This document shows, in pieces, positions 1 to 5,828 of a DNA stretch of 7,439 nt (its first letter is position 1; each line of letters opens with the position of its first letter). Under the pieces are notes generated by a model that searched no databases, was not told the DNA's origin, and saw only the letters and a program-made list of their open reading frames with translations. A program made the translations under genes and the position numbers. The stretch is from Verrucomicrobiales bacterium (lineage in GTDB: Bacteria > Verrucomicrobiota > Verrucomicrobiia > Verrucomicrobiales > DEV007): the NCBI GenBank assembly GCA_003232855.1, contig QIKC01000297.1, forward strand, positions 1-7,439, written 5' to 3'.

Positions 1-942
1 AATTTGTCGCTCGAAGGCCAACAGATCGACGTCCGCGTCGCCACGATCCCGACCGTCGAGGGGGAAAGTGTTAGTTTGCGTCTGTTGAACCAGGAAAAAT
101 TTAACCTCGACCGGCTCGGGTTGACGGCGCACACGCGCGGTCGCATCGACCAGTTGTTGGCGATGTCTAACGGTATCGTCTTGATCACCGGGCCGACGGG
201 TTCGGGTAAATCGACGACGTTGTACACGTTCCTCTCCGATCTCAACAAGGCCGAGACGCGCATCGTCACCATCGAGGATCCGGTCGAGAACAAACTGGAC
301 GGGGTGATGCAAATCGCGGTCAAACCGGAGATCGACCTCACCTTCGCGCGCGGGCTGCGCAGCATCTTACGTGGCGACCCAGACATCGTCATGATCGGCG
401 AGATGCGCGACCTGGAGACGGCGGAAATCGCGGTGCGCGCCTCGCTCACCGGGCACCTCGTATTCAGCACGCTGCATACCAACGACGCCATCGGCGGCAT
501 CTCGCGTCTCACCGATATGGGGGTGGAGCCGTTTTTGGTCTCGGCATCGGTGCGCGCCTTCTTGGCCCAACGCCTGGTTCGCCGACTCTGCCCAGCGTGC
601 AAGGTGCCGGCCAGCTATACGGACGACTACCTCGCCAACATCGGCTTTGTCGCTCGCGACCGGAAAGGTATCCACATGGCTGCAGAGGGCGGTTGCGAGC
701 GCTGCCGCCACAGCGGCTACCTCGGTCGCTTGGCGATCTACGAGGTGGTGCTGGTGACTCCGGCCATCGAGGAACTGATCATACGCATCGCCACCGCTGC
801 GGAGATCAAGGCGAAGGCGATCGAGGAGGGCTTCGTCACCATGCGCGATTACGGTTGGGAAAAGGTGCTCGGTGGTGATACGACAGTGGAAGAGATACTC
901 GCCGCCACCACCTTCGAACTGGTGATTGAAGAGGATCAATAA
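1..942 (+). CDS. gspE: T2SS assembly ATPase GspE, 5'-truncated by window edge
   Basis: Cytoplasmic hexameric ATPase that powers pseudopilus assembly through GspL and GspF. The frame is open from base 1, so the N-terminal domains are missing; about 313 residues of a protein usually 500-570 long are seen. Numbered from the codon at position 4, visible motifs in order are: the family segment DVRVATIPTVEGE (10-21); Walker A GPTGSGKST (63-71); the Asp box TRIVTIEDPVE (85-95); Walker B with GDPDIVMIGEMRD (124-136); the His box LTGHLVFSTLHTND (148-161); and a zinc-type tetracysteine pair CPAC (196-199) and CERC (231-234). The tetracysteine motif fits the GspE/PilB group and not retraction ATPases of the PilT type. 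All catalytic motifs look intact. It ends with TAA 21 nt before gspF, so the two are probably co-transcribed. PilB of a type IV pilus is the only alternative, and the gene order downstream argues for GspE. Confidence 0.96.
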   Translation, partial: NLSLEGQQIDVRVATIPTVEGESVSLRLLNQEKFNLDRLGLTAHTRGRIDQLLAMSNGIVLITGPTGSGKSTTLYTFLSDLNKAETRIVTIEDPVENKLDGVMQIAVKPEIDLTFARGLRSILRGDPDIVMIGEMRDLETAEIAVRASLTGHLVFSTLHTNDAIGGISRLTDMGVEPFLVSASVRAFLAQRLVRRLCPACKVPASYTDDYLANIGFVARDRKGIHMAAEGGCERCRHSGYLGRLAIYEVVLVTPAIEELIIRIATAAEIKAKAIEEGFVTMRDYGWEKVLGGDTTVEEILAATTFELVIEEDQ

Positions 943-963
943 CCGCTACCCATCGCTCCCCCC

Positions 964-2214
964 GTGCCCATTTTTGTTTACAAAGCCCTCAAAGCCGACG
1001 GTGGAATTTCTATCGGCGAACTCGAGGCCGCCGACCGCGCCGAGGCCTTCGCCCGACTCGATCGCGGCGGGCTACAACCGGTCACGCTCGATCTCAAAAC
1101 CGAGGGAGGTAGCGGCAAGAGCGCCGCGAAGGCCAAGGCGAAGGAGGTCGCTGCCGAGGCGTCGAGCGGCCCGGTGAAGCTCAAGAAAAAAGACGTGGTG
1201 ATGTTCACCGAGGAGCTCTCGGAATTGCTCAACGCCGGGCTGCAACTGGAGCCGGCACTGCGGGTGATGGAAAACCGTGAGGAGCTCGGCATGCTCAAGT
1301 TGGTGACCAAACGCCTGCGCCAGGAAGTTCGCGACGGCGCCGCGTTCTCCGTCGCCTTGAGAAAGACCTCCCCGAGCTTCGGCGACCTCTACTGTAGCCT
1401 CGCCCATGCCGGTGAGGTCAGCGGTGCCCTAGCCACCATCCTCAGTCGCCAGGCCAAGCACCTCGTCTCCCTTCAGGATTTGCAGAGCCGCGTGTTGATG
1501 GCGTTGATCTATCCCTTCTTCCTCATCGGATCGGGCGCCGCCGTGGTGATCTTGTTCGTCACCTTCCTTATCCCGAAGCTCACCATGTTGCTCAAATCGA
1601 TGCAATCGGAGATGCCGGCCATCGGCCAGTTCATGCTCGATATGAGCGACTTTTTGAAAGCTTGGTGGTGGATTATTCTACTGCTCGTCGTCGGCAGCAC
1701 CGTCGCCTTCCGTGCGTATATTGCCGCTGAGCAGAATCGCGAGTGGTGGGACGAGACCAAGCTCAAGCTGCCGCTGATCGGCAAGGTACTGCGCGCGCGT
1801 TTCTTCGTGCAGTTCCTAGAGACGCTGGCCAACCTCGTCGGCAACGGCATGACCCTGCTGCGTTCTTTGGAACTCAGCCGCGACGCGACGCCCAACCTGT
1901 TCCTTAAGAATAAAATCGTGCAGATCATCGATCAGGTCGGCGAGGGTGGGTCGCTCACCAAGACCATGAAGCGCGTCGGATTTTTCCCGCCGCTGTTGCT
2001 CGATATGGTGGCGGTGGGCGAGCAGACCGGGCAGATCGGCGAAAGTCTGGAGCGAGCCGCCGCGCGCTACGACAAGCAGCTTTCCAAGGACATCGACAAA
2101 ATCAGCGCGCTGATTCAACCGGTGATCGTCGTCACCATGGCCGTGCTGGTGGGGATTATGGCGTACATGATGATCTCGGTGATCTTCGAGACCATCGGTG
2201 GGCTCAATCGCTAA
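964..2214 (+). CDS. gspF: T2SS inner-membrane platform protein GspF
   Basis: Polytopic inner-membrane protein at the centre of the T2SS platform, contacting GspE and GspL. The 416-residue length fits the family (about 400). The GTG start is chosen because it gives the family N-terminus MPIFVYKALKADGG, and it has no visible Shine-Dalgarno sequence. A linker rich in Ala and Lys (about 50-75) precedes the first T2SSF domain (about 78-205), which has the FTEELSELLNAGLQLEPAL helix. The second, homologous domain (about 278-400) contains FLETLANLVGNGMTLLRSLE and the MVAVGEQTGQIGESLE motif. Hydrophobic segments lie at about 178-205, 233-253 and 383-408, the usual three. It follows gspE by 21 nt and is followed by a hairpin-containing gap. 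PilC of type IV pili is homologous, and context favours GspF. Confidence 0.95.
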   Translation: MPIFVYKALKADGGISIGELEAADRAEAFARLDRGGLQPVTLDLKTEGGSGKSAAKAKAKEVAAEASSGPVKLKKKDVVMFTEELSELLNAGLQLEPALRVMENREELGMLKLVTKRLRQEVRDGAAFSVALRKTSPSFGDLYCSLAHAGEVSGALATILSRQAKHLVSLQDLQSRVLMALIYPFFLIGSGAAVVILFVTFLIPKLTMLLKSMQSEMPAIGQFMLDMSDFLKAWWWIILLLVVGSTVAFRAYIAAEQNREWWDETKLKLPLIGKVLRARFFVQFLETLANLVGNGMTLLRSLELSRDATPNLFLKNKIVQIIDQVGEGGSLTKTMKRVGFFPPLLLDMVAVGEQTGQIGESLERAAARYDKQLSKDIDKISALIQPVIVVTMAVLVGIMAYMMISVIFETIGGLNR

Positions 2215-2225
2215 CGCCGGGGGAA

Positions 2226-2250
2226 TAGGACGGAGAAGCTCTCCGTCCTA
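2226..2250. repeat. Perfect 11-bp inverted repeat (hairpin 1)
   Basis: The arms TAGGACGGAGA (2226-2236) and TCTCCGTCCTA (2240-2250) are exact reverse complements around a 3-nt loop, AGC. It lies 11 nt after the gspF stop codon. There is no T run after it, so it is not a standard intrinsic terminator. It could be a REP-like dispersed palindrome or an mRNA-stability stem. Confidence 0.85.
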
Positions 2251-2257
2251 CGTGTAG

Positions 2258-2276
2258 GCCGGGTTGTCTACCCGGC
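2258..2276. repeat. Perfect 7-bp inverted repeat (hairpin 2)
   Basis: The arms GCCGGGT (2258-2264) and ACCCGGC (2270-2276) flank the loop TGTCT. It starts 7 nt after hairpin 1, and the paired arrangement of two GC-rich stems resembles a REP/BIME-like element. No T tract follows. The loop region TTGTCT is the reverse complement of the AGACAA found in the hairpin at 4726-4744. Confidence 0.8.
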
Positions 2277-2431
2277 TCCGGGGTCGTTACGGGTAACCCA
2301 TCGCCCCCGATTTTTCTGGTGTTGTCGCGGCATTCCCTGTTTATTGTCCGCCCTGCCGACTGCGGGGTGAACAGAATTTCGTCCCAGTGGTCTAACAGAT
2401 ATCGCCTCGTCACAACATTTTCCGTAAATCG

Positions 2432-2878
2432 ATGAAAACCTCCATCCGTACCGCTGCCAGTCGCCGCTCCGCCGCTTTCACCTTGATCGAAATCATGCTC
2501 GTCTTGGCGATCATCGCCCTGTTGCTGGGCGTGGGTATCTATAAGCTGACCGGCGTCATGAAAACGGGCGAGACCACCCGCGTCAGAGGCGACTTACAAG
2601 CGTTGGAAACCGCCCTACTCAACTACCGTATCGCCGCCGGTAGCTACCCCACCACCGACCAGGGGCTGGCCGCGCTGCTGACCAAGCCGGGCAACGTCCG
2701 CAACTGGGCAGGCCCCTATTTGAAAGGAATCATGCGCGATCCGTGGGGACAGGAATACGGTTACCGTTTCCCGCCGGCTAGGCAGTCTGACAAAAGCAGC
2801 CCGGACATTTTTTCCAAGGGGCCCGACCAGCAGGAGGGATCCGAGGACGACATGGGTAACTGGGAGGAGGCTCCGTAG
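2432..2878 (+). CDS. gspG: T2SS major pseudopilin GspG
   Basis: Major subunit of the periplasmic pseudopilus. It has 148 residues, normal for the family. A basic leader of 15 residues precedes the class III prepilin segment AFTLIEIMLVLAIIALLLGVG (16 onward), with the conserved Glu at mature position +5 (residue 20) and one N-terminal membrane helix. Unusually, the residue before the cleavage site is Ala15, not Gly, and the Pro usually found at mature position 22 is replaced by Tyr37. The globular domain carries GspG hallmarks: YPTTDQGLAALL, W.GPYLKG, DPWGQEYGYRFP and the C-terminal acidic loop GPDQQEGSEDDMGNW, which matches the calcium-binding loop known from characterised GspG proteins. These features separate it from the minor pseudopilins. 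No ribosome site is apparent before the ATG. Confidence 0.95.
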   Translation: MKTSIRTAASRRSAAFTLIEIMLVLAIIALLLGVGIYKLTGVMKTGETTRVRGDLQALETALLNYRIAAGSYPTTDQGLAALLTKPGNVRNWAGPYLKGIMRDPWGQEYGYRFPPARQSDKSSPDIFSKGPDQQEGSEDDMGNWEEAP

Positions 2879-2933
2879 TGTTTTCTGATTCCTCAAAGTT
2901 ATCAACCAGGCCGCACCACGGCCGCACGCGGGC

Positions 2934-3450
2934 ATGAGGGCGGGGAGGCGACGCATCGCAGGGGGATTCACCCTGATCGAGGTGTTGGTGAGCTTCTCTC
3001 TGGTGATCATGATCGTCGGCATCGGTGCGCAAGCGACTGATCGAGCCGGCATCGGAGCTGAAAGCTTACGCGCGCCGTGGCCTGGGGTTGGCGATCAATA
3101 ATCGCCGCCCCTTCGCCATCGCCCTGATGCAGGATGGGTTCGTGCTGCGCGAGGCCAATGTTAGGGAGGGCGACGGCCTCTCGGGTTCTGACGATGACGA
3201 TGACGGGGGGGTGCTGCGCAGCTACCAGCTCGACGAGGACATGCGTCTGGAGGTGCGGCGCTGGAGGGAAAAACATTTCCGGCTCCCGGAGGGCGACGTG
3301 TGGGTGTTCGAGCCGAGCGGAATTTGCGAACCGCTGGCGGTGCGCATCTACCACCCGGAGGGGGTTATCGAGATGGAGTTCAACCCCCTAACCGCCAAGA
3401 TCGCGGAGCAGTCCATGGTGCTCGGCGCGGAGAATATCGATGATTTCTAA
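2934..3450 (+). pseudogene. gspH: GspH-like minor pseudopilin, split by an apparent +1 frameshift
   Basis: Minor pseudopilin expected at the fibre tip. The ATG at 2934 begins a leader and a textbook prepilin segment, MRAGRRRIAGG|FTLIEVLVS, continuing FSLVIMIVGI, with Gly at -1 and Glu at +5. This frame then reads nonsense and stops at TAA 3099-3101. The globular domain continues in the frame one base later, from GTG 3025: VRKRLIEPASELKAYARRG through an acidic DDDDD stretch to WVFEPSGICEP and the TAA at 3448. That second frame has a TGA at 3010-3012, so the switch lies between about 3013 and 3030. Dropping one G of the GG at 3024-3025 joins the parts into a 171-residue protein of normal GspH size. 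Both halves look constrained, so a sequencing or assembly error or a very recent mutation is likeliest. Its 3' end overlaps gspI by 11 nt. The GspH assignment rests on position and architecture. Confidence 0.8.
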
Positions 3451-3862
3451 CAACCACAGAAAACCGGCTCAGAGCGGGGCGTTCATTTTGTTAGAGGTGA
3501 TCCTCGCGGTCGCTCTGTTCGGGATGATCTCCGTCGGCTTCACTGCCGCCCTGCAACAAATCGCCCTGGGCGCCCTGCGTTCGGGTGACGAAATGCGCCT
3601 GCAGCGGATGTTCGAAACTTTTTTGACGGAGGCCAGTAAGGTGGCCGAACTCGAACCCGGGGATTTCTCGATCATGACGGACGAGAACGGTGTCTACTAC
3701 AGCCGCGAGATCGAAGAACTCGAACTCGAGAACATGGACGGGCGCGCCCTGGAGGGAATGTTCCGGGTGGCGATTCGCGCTCAGTGGGACAGTCCGGGCG
3801 GCGATCAGGAGCGCCTCGTGGAGTTGATACGCTATGAACCACTCTATCAAAACACCCGATAG
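3440..3862 (+). CDS. gspI: T2SS minor pseudopilin GspI
   Basis: Minor pseudopilin of 140 residues, thought to nucleate the tip complex with GspJ and GspK. A short leader (MISNNHRKPAQSGA) is followed by the prepilin segment FILLEVILAVALFGMISVGF, with Glu at +5 and a single N-terminal hydrophobic helix. The residue before the presumed cleavage site is Ala14, with Gly one position earlier. The remaining 100 or so residues form a small acidic globular domain with no further motif I can name. A GGAG at 3429-3432 sits 7 nt before the ATG and supports this start. The gene overlaps the end of gspH by 11 nt and the start of gspJ by 29 nt, indicating translational coupling. Identity as GspI is from size, the N-terminal pattern and the position between H and J; pairwise similarity to known GspI is weak. 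Confidence 0.8.
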   Translation: MISNNHRKPAQSGAFILLEVILAVALFGMISVGFTAALQQIALGALRSGDEMRLQRMFETFLTEASKVAELEPGDFSIMTDENGVYYSREIEELELENMDGRALEGMFRVAIRAQWDSPGGDQERLVELIRYEPLYQNTR

Positions 3863-4631
3863 CCTGCCCGCCGCCGCGCGCGGGTTCACGCTGTTGGAGG
3901 TGATCATCGGTCTGGGCCTTGTCGGCCTAGTGATGACCGGTATCTATTCGGTGGCGGCAGCGTCTTTGAAACTCAGCGACGATGTCGTCCGGCGTCAGCA
4001 GGGCGAGATGCACCTGCACAGTTTTTTCAGCGTCATGCGGCGTAATATCGAGAGCATGCCCGGCAATGCCCGCATTAGCATGGAGCCGCCCGCCGCGGAC
4101 GGTGGGGTGTTGCGCTCGGAGATCGTCCTCGAAGACTACCCGCTGGCGTTTTCGTGGGCTGGGGTCGCCGCCGGCTCAAAGCGGGTGTTGATCGTCTCGG
4201 ATAAAGACCCGCGCGGCGGCACGCAGGTCAGCATTCACTACCTAAATGCCGAGCAGGCGGATGCGCATGAGCAGGGCGGGGGGTTCTCTGGCGACGACGG
4301 CGCGAGCATCGTTTTGATGGATGGCCTGAAGAGTGTCCGCTGGCGGTTTTTCAACCCGCGTGCTCGCGCCCGTGACCCGGAGGAGAGTTGGGAGGAGGAT
4401 TGGGTGCGACCGAATGAACGGCCGTCGCTGGTGGAAATGAATATCGAATTTTACGACGGTTCCGAAGCTCTACGGGCAGTGTTTTGGTTGCCGGTGGTAG
4501 TCGATCCGGAGACGGTGGCGCGGGGTTCCCAAGGCGGGAACCGCAGGACTAGGAGAAGTGGGGTGCGCCCACCAGCGAACGGCGGCACACCGGGGAGCGT
4601 GGTGCCGAGTATCCCGGGAGCGAACCCTTAG
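3834..4631 (+). CDS. gspJ: T2SS minor pseudopilin GspJ-like, with atypical C-terminal tail
   Basis: Minor pseudopilin of 265 residues, longer than the usual 190-230. The leader ends in RG at residues 16-17, followed by the prepilin segment FTLLEVIIGLGLVGLVMTGIY, with canonical Gly(-1) and Glu(+5). The globular part includes LHSFFSVMRRNIESMPGNAR and SIVLMDGLKSVRWRFFNP, the latter resembling the conserved GspJ strand that reads L...V..l.w.ffd. A hydrophobic strand ALRAVFWLPVVVDPE normally closes the domain. After it come about 37 residues (229-265) rich in Gly, Pro and Arg that look low-complexity, and their DNA contains an inverted repeat at 4524-4542. The start overlaps gspI by 29 nt, and a GGAG at 3820-3823 lies 10 nt upstream of the ATG. 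Confidence is high for a pseudopilin and moderate for the letter J. Confidence 0.82.
   Translation: MNHSIKTPDSLPAAARGFTLLEVIIGLGLVGLVMTGIYSVAAASLKLSDDVVRRQQGEMHLHSFFSVMRRNIESMPGNARISMEPPAADGGVLRSEIVLEDYPLAFSWAGVAAGSKRVLIVSDKDPRGGTQVSIHYLNAEQADAHEQGGGFSGDDGASIVLMDGLKSVRWRFFNPRARARDPEESWEEDWVRPNERPSLVEMNIEFYDGSEALRAVFWLPVVVDPETVARGSQGGNRRTRRSGVRPPANGGTPGSVVPSIPGANP
4524..4542. repeat. 7-bp inverted repeat inside the 3' end of gspJ
   Basis: The arms GGTTCCC (4524-4530) and GGGAACC (4536-4542) are exact reverse complements around the loop AAGGC. They lie at the start of the DNA encoding the low-complexity GspJ tail. A GC-rich stem inside coding sequence at this position may mark a palindromic element that extended the reading frame. 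Confidence 0.75.
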
Positions 4632-4644
4632 CCCTATCTAGGGC
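4631..4644. repeat. Small hairpin at the gspJ stop codon
   Basis: GCCCT (4631-4635) and AGGGC (4640-4644) pair around a 4-nt loop, ATCT. The stem begins on the last base of the gspJ TAG codon. It is short and lacks a T run, so a terminator role is not supported. Confidence 0.5.
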
Positions 4645-4829
4645 GTCGCCATTGGCGCTCGAGCCCATCAATTGATCAAAAACAAATGAACCCCGATTTG
4701 CATAGAGGCGAAGCCCAGACCTGCGCCCGGCAGACAATGCCGGGATCCGCGCATATCGGGTTGCATTCGCCGCCGGGCTTTCCATCGTGGGCTCTGGGTG
4801 CGCCAGCGTGCCCCACCCGAAACGTGAAC
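4632..4829 (+). other. gspJ-gspK intergenic region, palindrome-rich
   Basis: This region of about 200 nt lies between the gspJ stop and the favoured gspK start. It contains, in order, a hairpin directly after the gspJ stop, a 10-bp perfect palindrome ATCAATTGAT (4667-4676), and a nested stem structure (4692-4760). It also holds AAGCCC/GGGCTT arms (4711-4716 with 4775-4780) that would compete with that stem, and GGGTG/CACCC arms (4796-4800 with 4814-4818). It is open in the gspK frame from an ATG at 4686, but the encoded residues look like untranslated sequence, not a leader. I found no promoter here. Confidence 0.65.
4692..4760. repeat. Nested inverted repeat: outer imperfect stem with an inner perfect hairpin
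   Basis: The outer arms CCCGATTTGC (4692-4701) and GCATATCGGG (4751-4760) pair at 9 of 10 positions. Inside them, CCCGGCA (4726-4732) and TGCCGGG (4738-4744) form a perfect 7-bp hairpin with loop GACAA, and a small GGC/GCC stem lies at about 4707-4715. The inner hairpin shares AGACAA with the reverse complement of the hairpin at 2258-2276. This looks like a REP-like palindromic element or a folded mRNA leader for gspK. Confidence 0.65.
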
Positions 4830-5825
4830 ATGACCAAATCGCATTTGCGGCGCCATCCCGGACGTCGCGGCGGGCGCTCTGCGTCCGTACTGATCGCCGT
4901 CTTCTGGCTGATGGCGGCGCTCGGGCTCGCCGTGTTTTCGACCGTTTTCGTCGTCCACGCCGACATGGAAGTCGTCGCCTCAGAAAAGGCCTCCTTCCGC
5001 GCCATGCAGCTCGCAGAAACCGGTATCGCGATCGCCGCCAACGGGGCCGTCGAGGAATTCGACCCGATCCTCACTCAGTTCCCCGTGACCGATTCCGGCC
5101 TGTTGAAGTATTTCGAATTCGGCGAAAATGAGGGCTTTCTGGTGAAAATTCGCAGCGAGGAGGGCTGGTTGAACATCAATCACGCGCTGTTGCGTGGCGA
5201 CCGCGACTTGATCGAACGACTGTTCAACGTCTGGGGTATGGATCTCAGCGAGGCGCAGGAGGTGGCCAGCGCGCTGGTCGATTGGGTCGATGCCGACGAG
5301 ATCACCACCGCCGCGCCGGAGGGCGCGGAGGAGGGCTGGTACGAGGCCAACGGCTTCGGCGCCGGAAACTACCCCTTCAACCGGGCTTTTTACGATCTCG
5401 AGGAGATGAAATTCGTCCGCGGCATGGATGTCGTCGCCGCTTACATGCCGAATTGGCGCAACTACTTTACCGTGCGCAGCGATGGGCCGCTCGACCTCAA
5501 CGAGGCCTCCGCCGAACTCATCGCGGTCGCTGCGGAGACCGAGGTCGAGTGGGTCGAAGATTTTATCTTCCAACGCGACGGGCCAGATGGCATCAAAGAT
5601 ACCGAGGACGACCTGCCGTTCACCAGCGTCGAGGAAGTGCTCTCGCAGATCCAGTCGCCGCCCGAACGGCGCGGGGTCATCTCGCCCCGCTTCACCACGA
5701 ATGGTGGCACGGTGCGTATTGAGAGCACGGGAATCTATGGCGACTACCGCCGAAAGCTGGTCGTGGTCTTGCGCAACCGCAATACCCGACCGGCGCTGAT
5801 TTCTAGGGAGGAGGTGCCGTTTTAA
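4830..5825 (+). CDS. gspK: T2SS minor pseudopilin GspK
   Basis: Largest minor pseudopilin, capping the pseudopilus tip with GspI and GspJ. From the ATG at 4830 it has 331 residues, within the family range (about 300-340). I prefer this start because a short basic leader (MTKSHLRRHPGRRGGRSA) then directly precedes the hydrophobic segment SVLIAVFWLMAALGLAVFST; GTG 4824 is two codons upstream. As is typical for GspK, the +5 Glu is absent. The residue before SVLI appears to be Ala, not Gly, although the exact cleavage point is uncertain. The body has GspK features: AMQLAETGIAIA, EEGWLNINHAL, ALVDWVDAD with a following loop ending in GNYPFNRAFYDLEEM, and LDLNEASAELIAV, a helix-hairpin-helix-like SAM-type segment. 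No ribosome site is seen. Its last codons contain the Shine-Dalgarno sequence for the next gene. Confidence 0.9.
   Translation: MTKSHLRRHPGRRGGRSASVLIAVFWLMAALGLAVFSTVFVVHADMEVVASEKASFRAMQLAETGIAIAANGAVEEFDPILTQFPVTDSGLLKYFEFGENEGFLVKIRSEEGWLNINHALLRGDRDLIERLFNVWGMDLSEAQEVASALVDWVDADEITTAAPEGAEEGWYEANGFGAGNYPFNRAFYDLEEMKFVRGMDVVAAYMPNWRNYFTVRSDGPLDLNEASAELIAVAAETEVEWVEDFIFQRDGPDGIKDTEDDLPFTSVEEVLSQIQSPPERRGVISPRFTTNGGTVRIESTGIYGDYRRKLVVVLRNRNTRPALISREEVPF
5809..5815 (+). promoter_or_regulatory. Strong Shine-Dalgarno sequence for the gspL-like gene
   Basis: AGGAGGT lies within the final codons of gspK, 13 nt before the ATG at 5829. It is the only full-strength anti-SSU complement seen before a gene in this window, and its spacing is longer than optimal. 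It supports translation of gspL from 5829 from the same transcript as gspK. Confidence 0.6.
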
Positions 5826-5828
5826 CCC

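Larger units (their letters stand above)
2215..2431 (+). other. gspF-gspG intergenic region
   Basis: This 217-nt gap is the first break in the otherwise compact operon. It holds two neighbouring inverted repeats in its first 62 nt (listed separately) and a small GTTAC/GTAAC repeat at 2286-2297. I found no convincing -35/-10 pair with proper spacing and no purine-rich ribosome site just before the gspG ATG. A promoter for the highly expressed major pseudopilin could sit here, or the hairpins could stabilise or separate transcript segments, but the sequence does not decide this. Confidence 0.6.

Noticed and set aside
2226..2276. Rho-independent terminator after gspF
   Set aside because: The stems are good but no T-rich tract follows either of them, and the operon clearly continues functionally into gspG.
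2300..2431. Sigma-70 promoter before gspG
   Set aside because: TTGTCG at 2322 and TTATTG at 2341 resemble promoter elements only loosely, and no pair has 16-18 nt spacing with a convincing -10 box.
3012..3030. Programmed ribosomal frameshift in gspH
   Set aside because: There is no slippery run, no stop codon in the first frame at the shift point, and no adjacent strong Shine-Dalgarno-like stimulator. An error or mutation explains it more simply, so I did not claim recoding.
3205..3212. G run in the gspH C-terminal part as the frameshift site
   Set aside because: The protein reads sensibly in the same frame before and after this run, so the indel must lie upstream, near 3013-3030.
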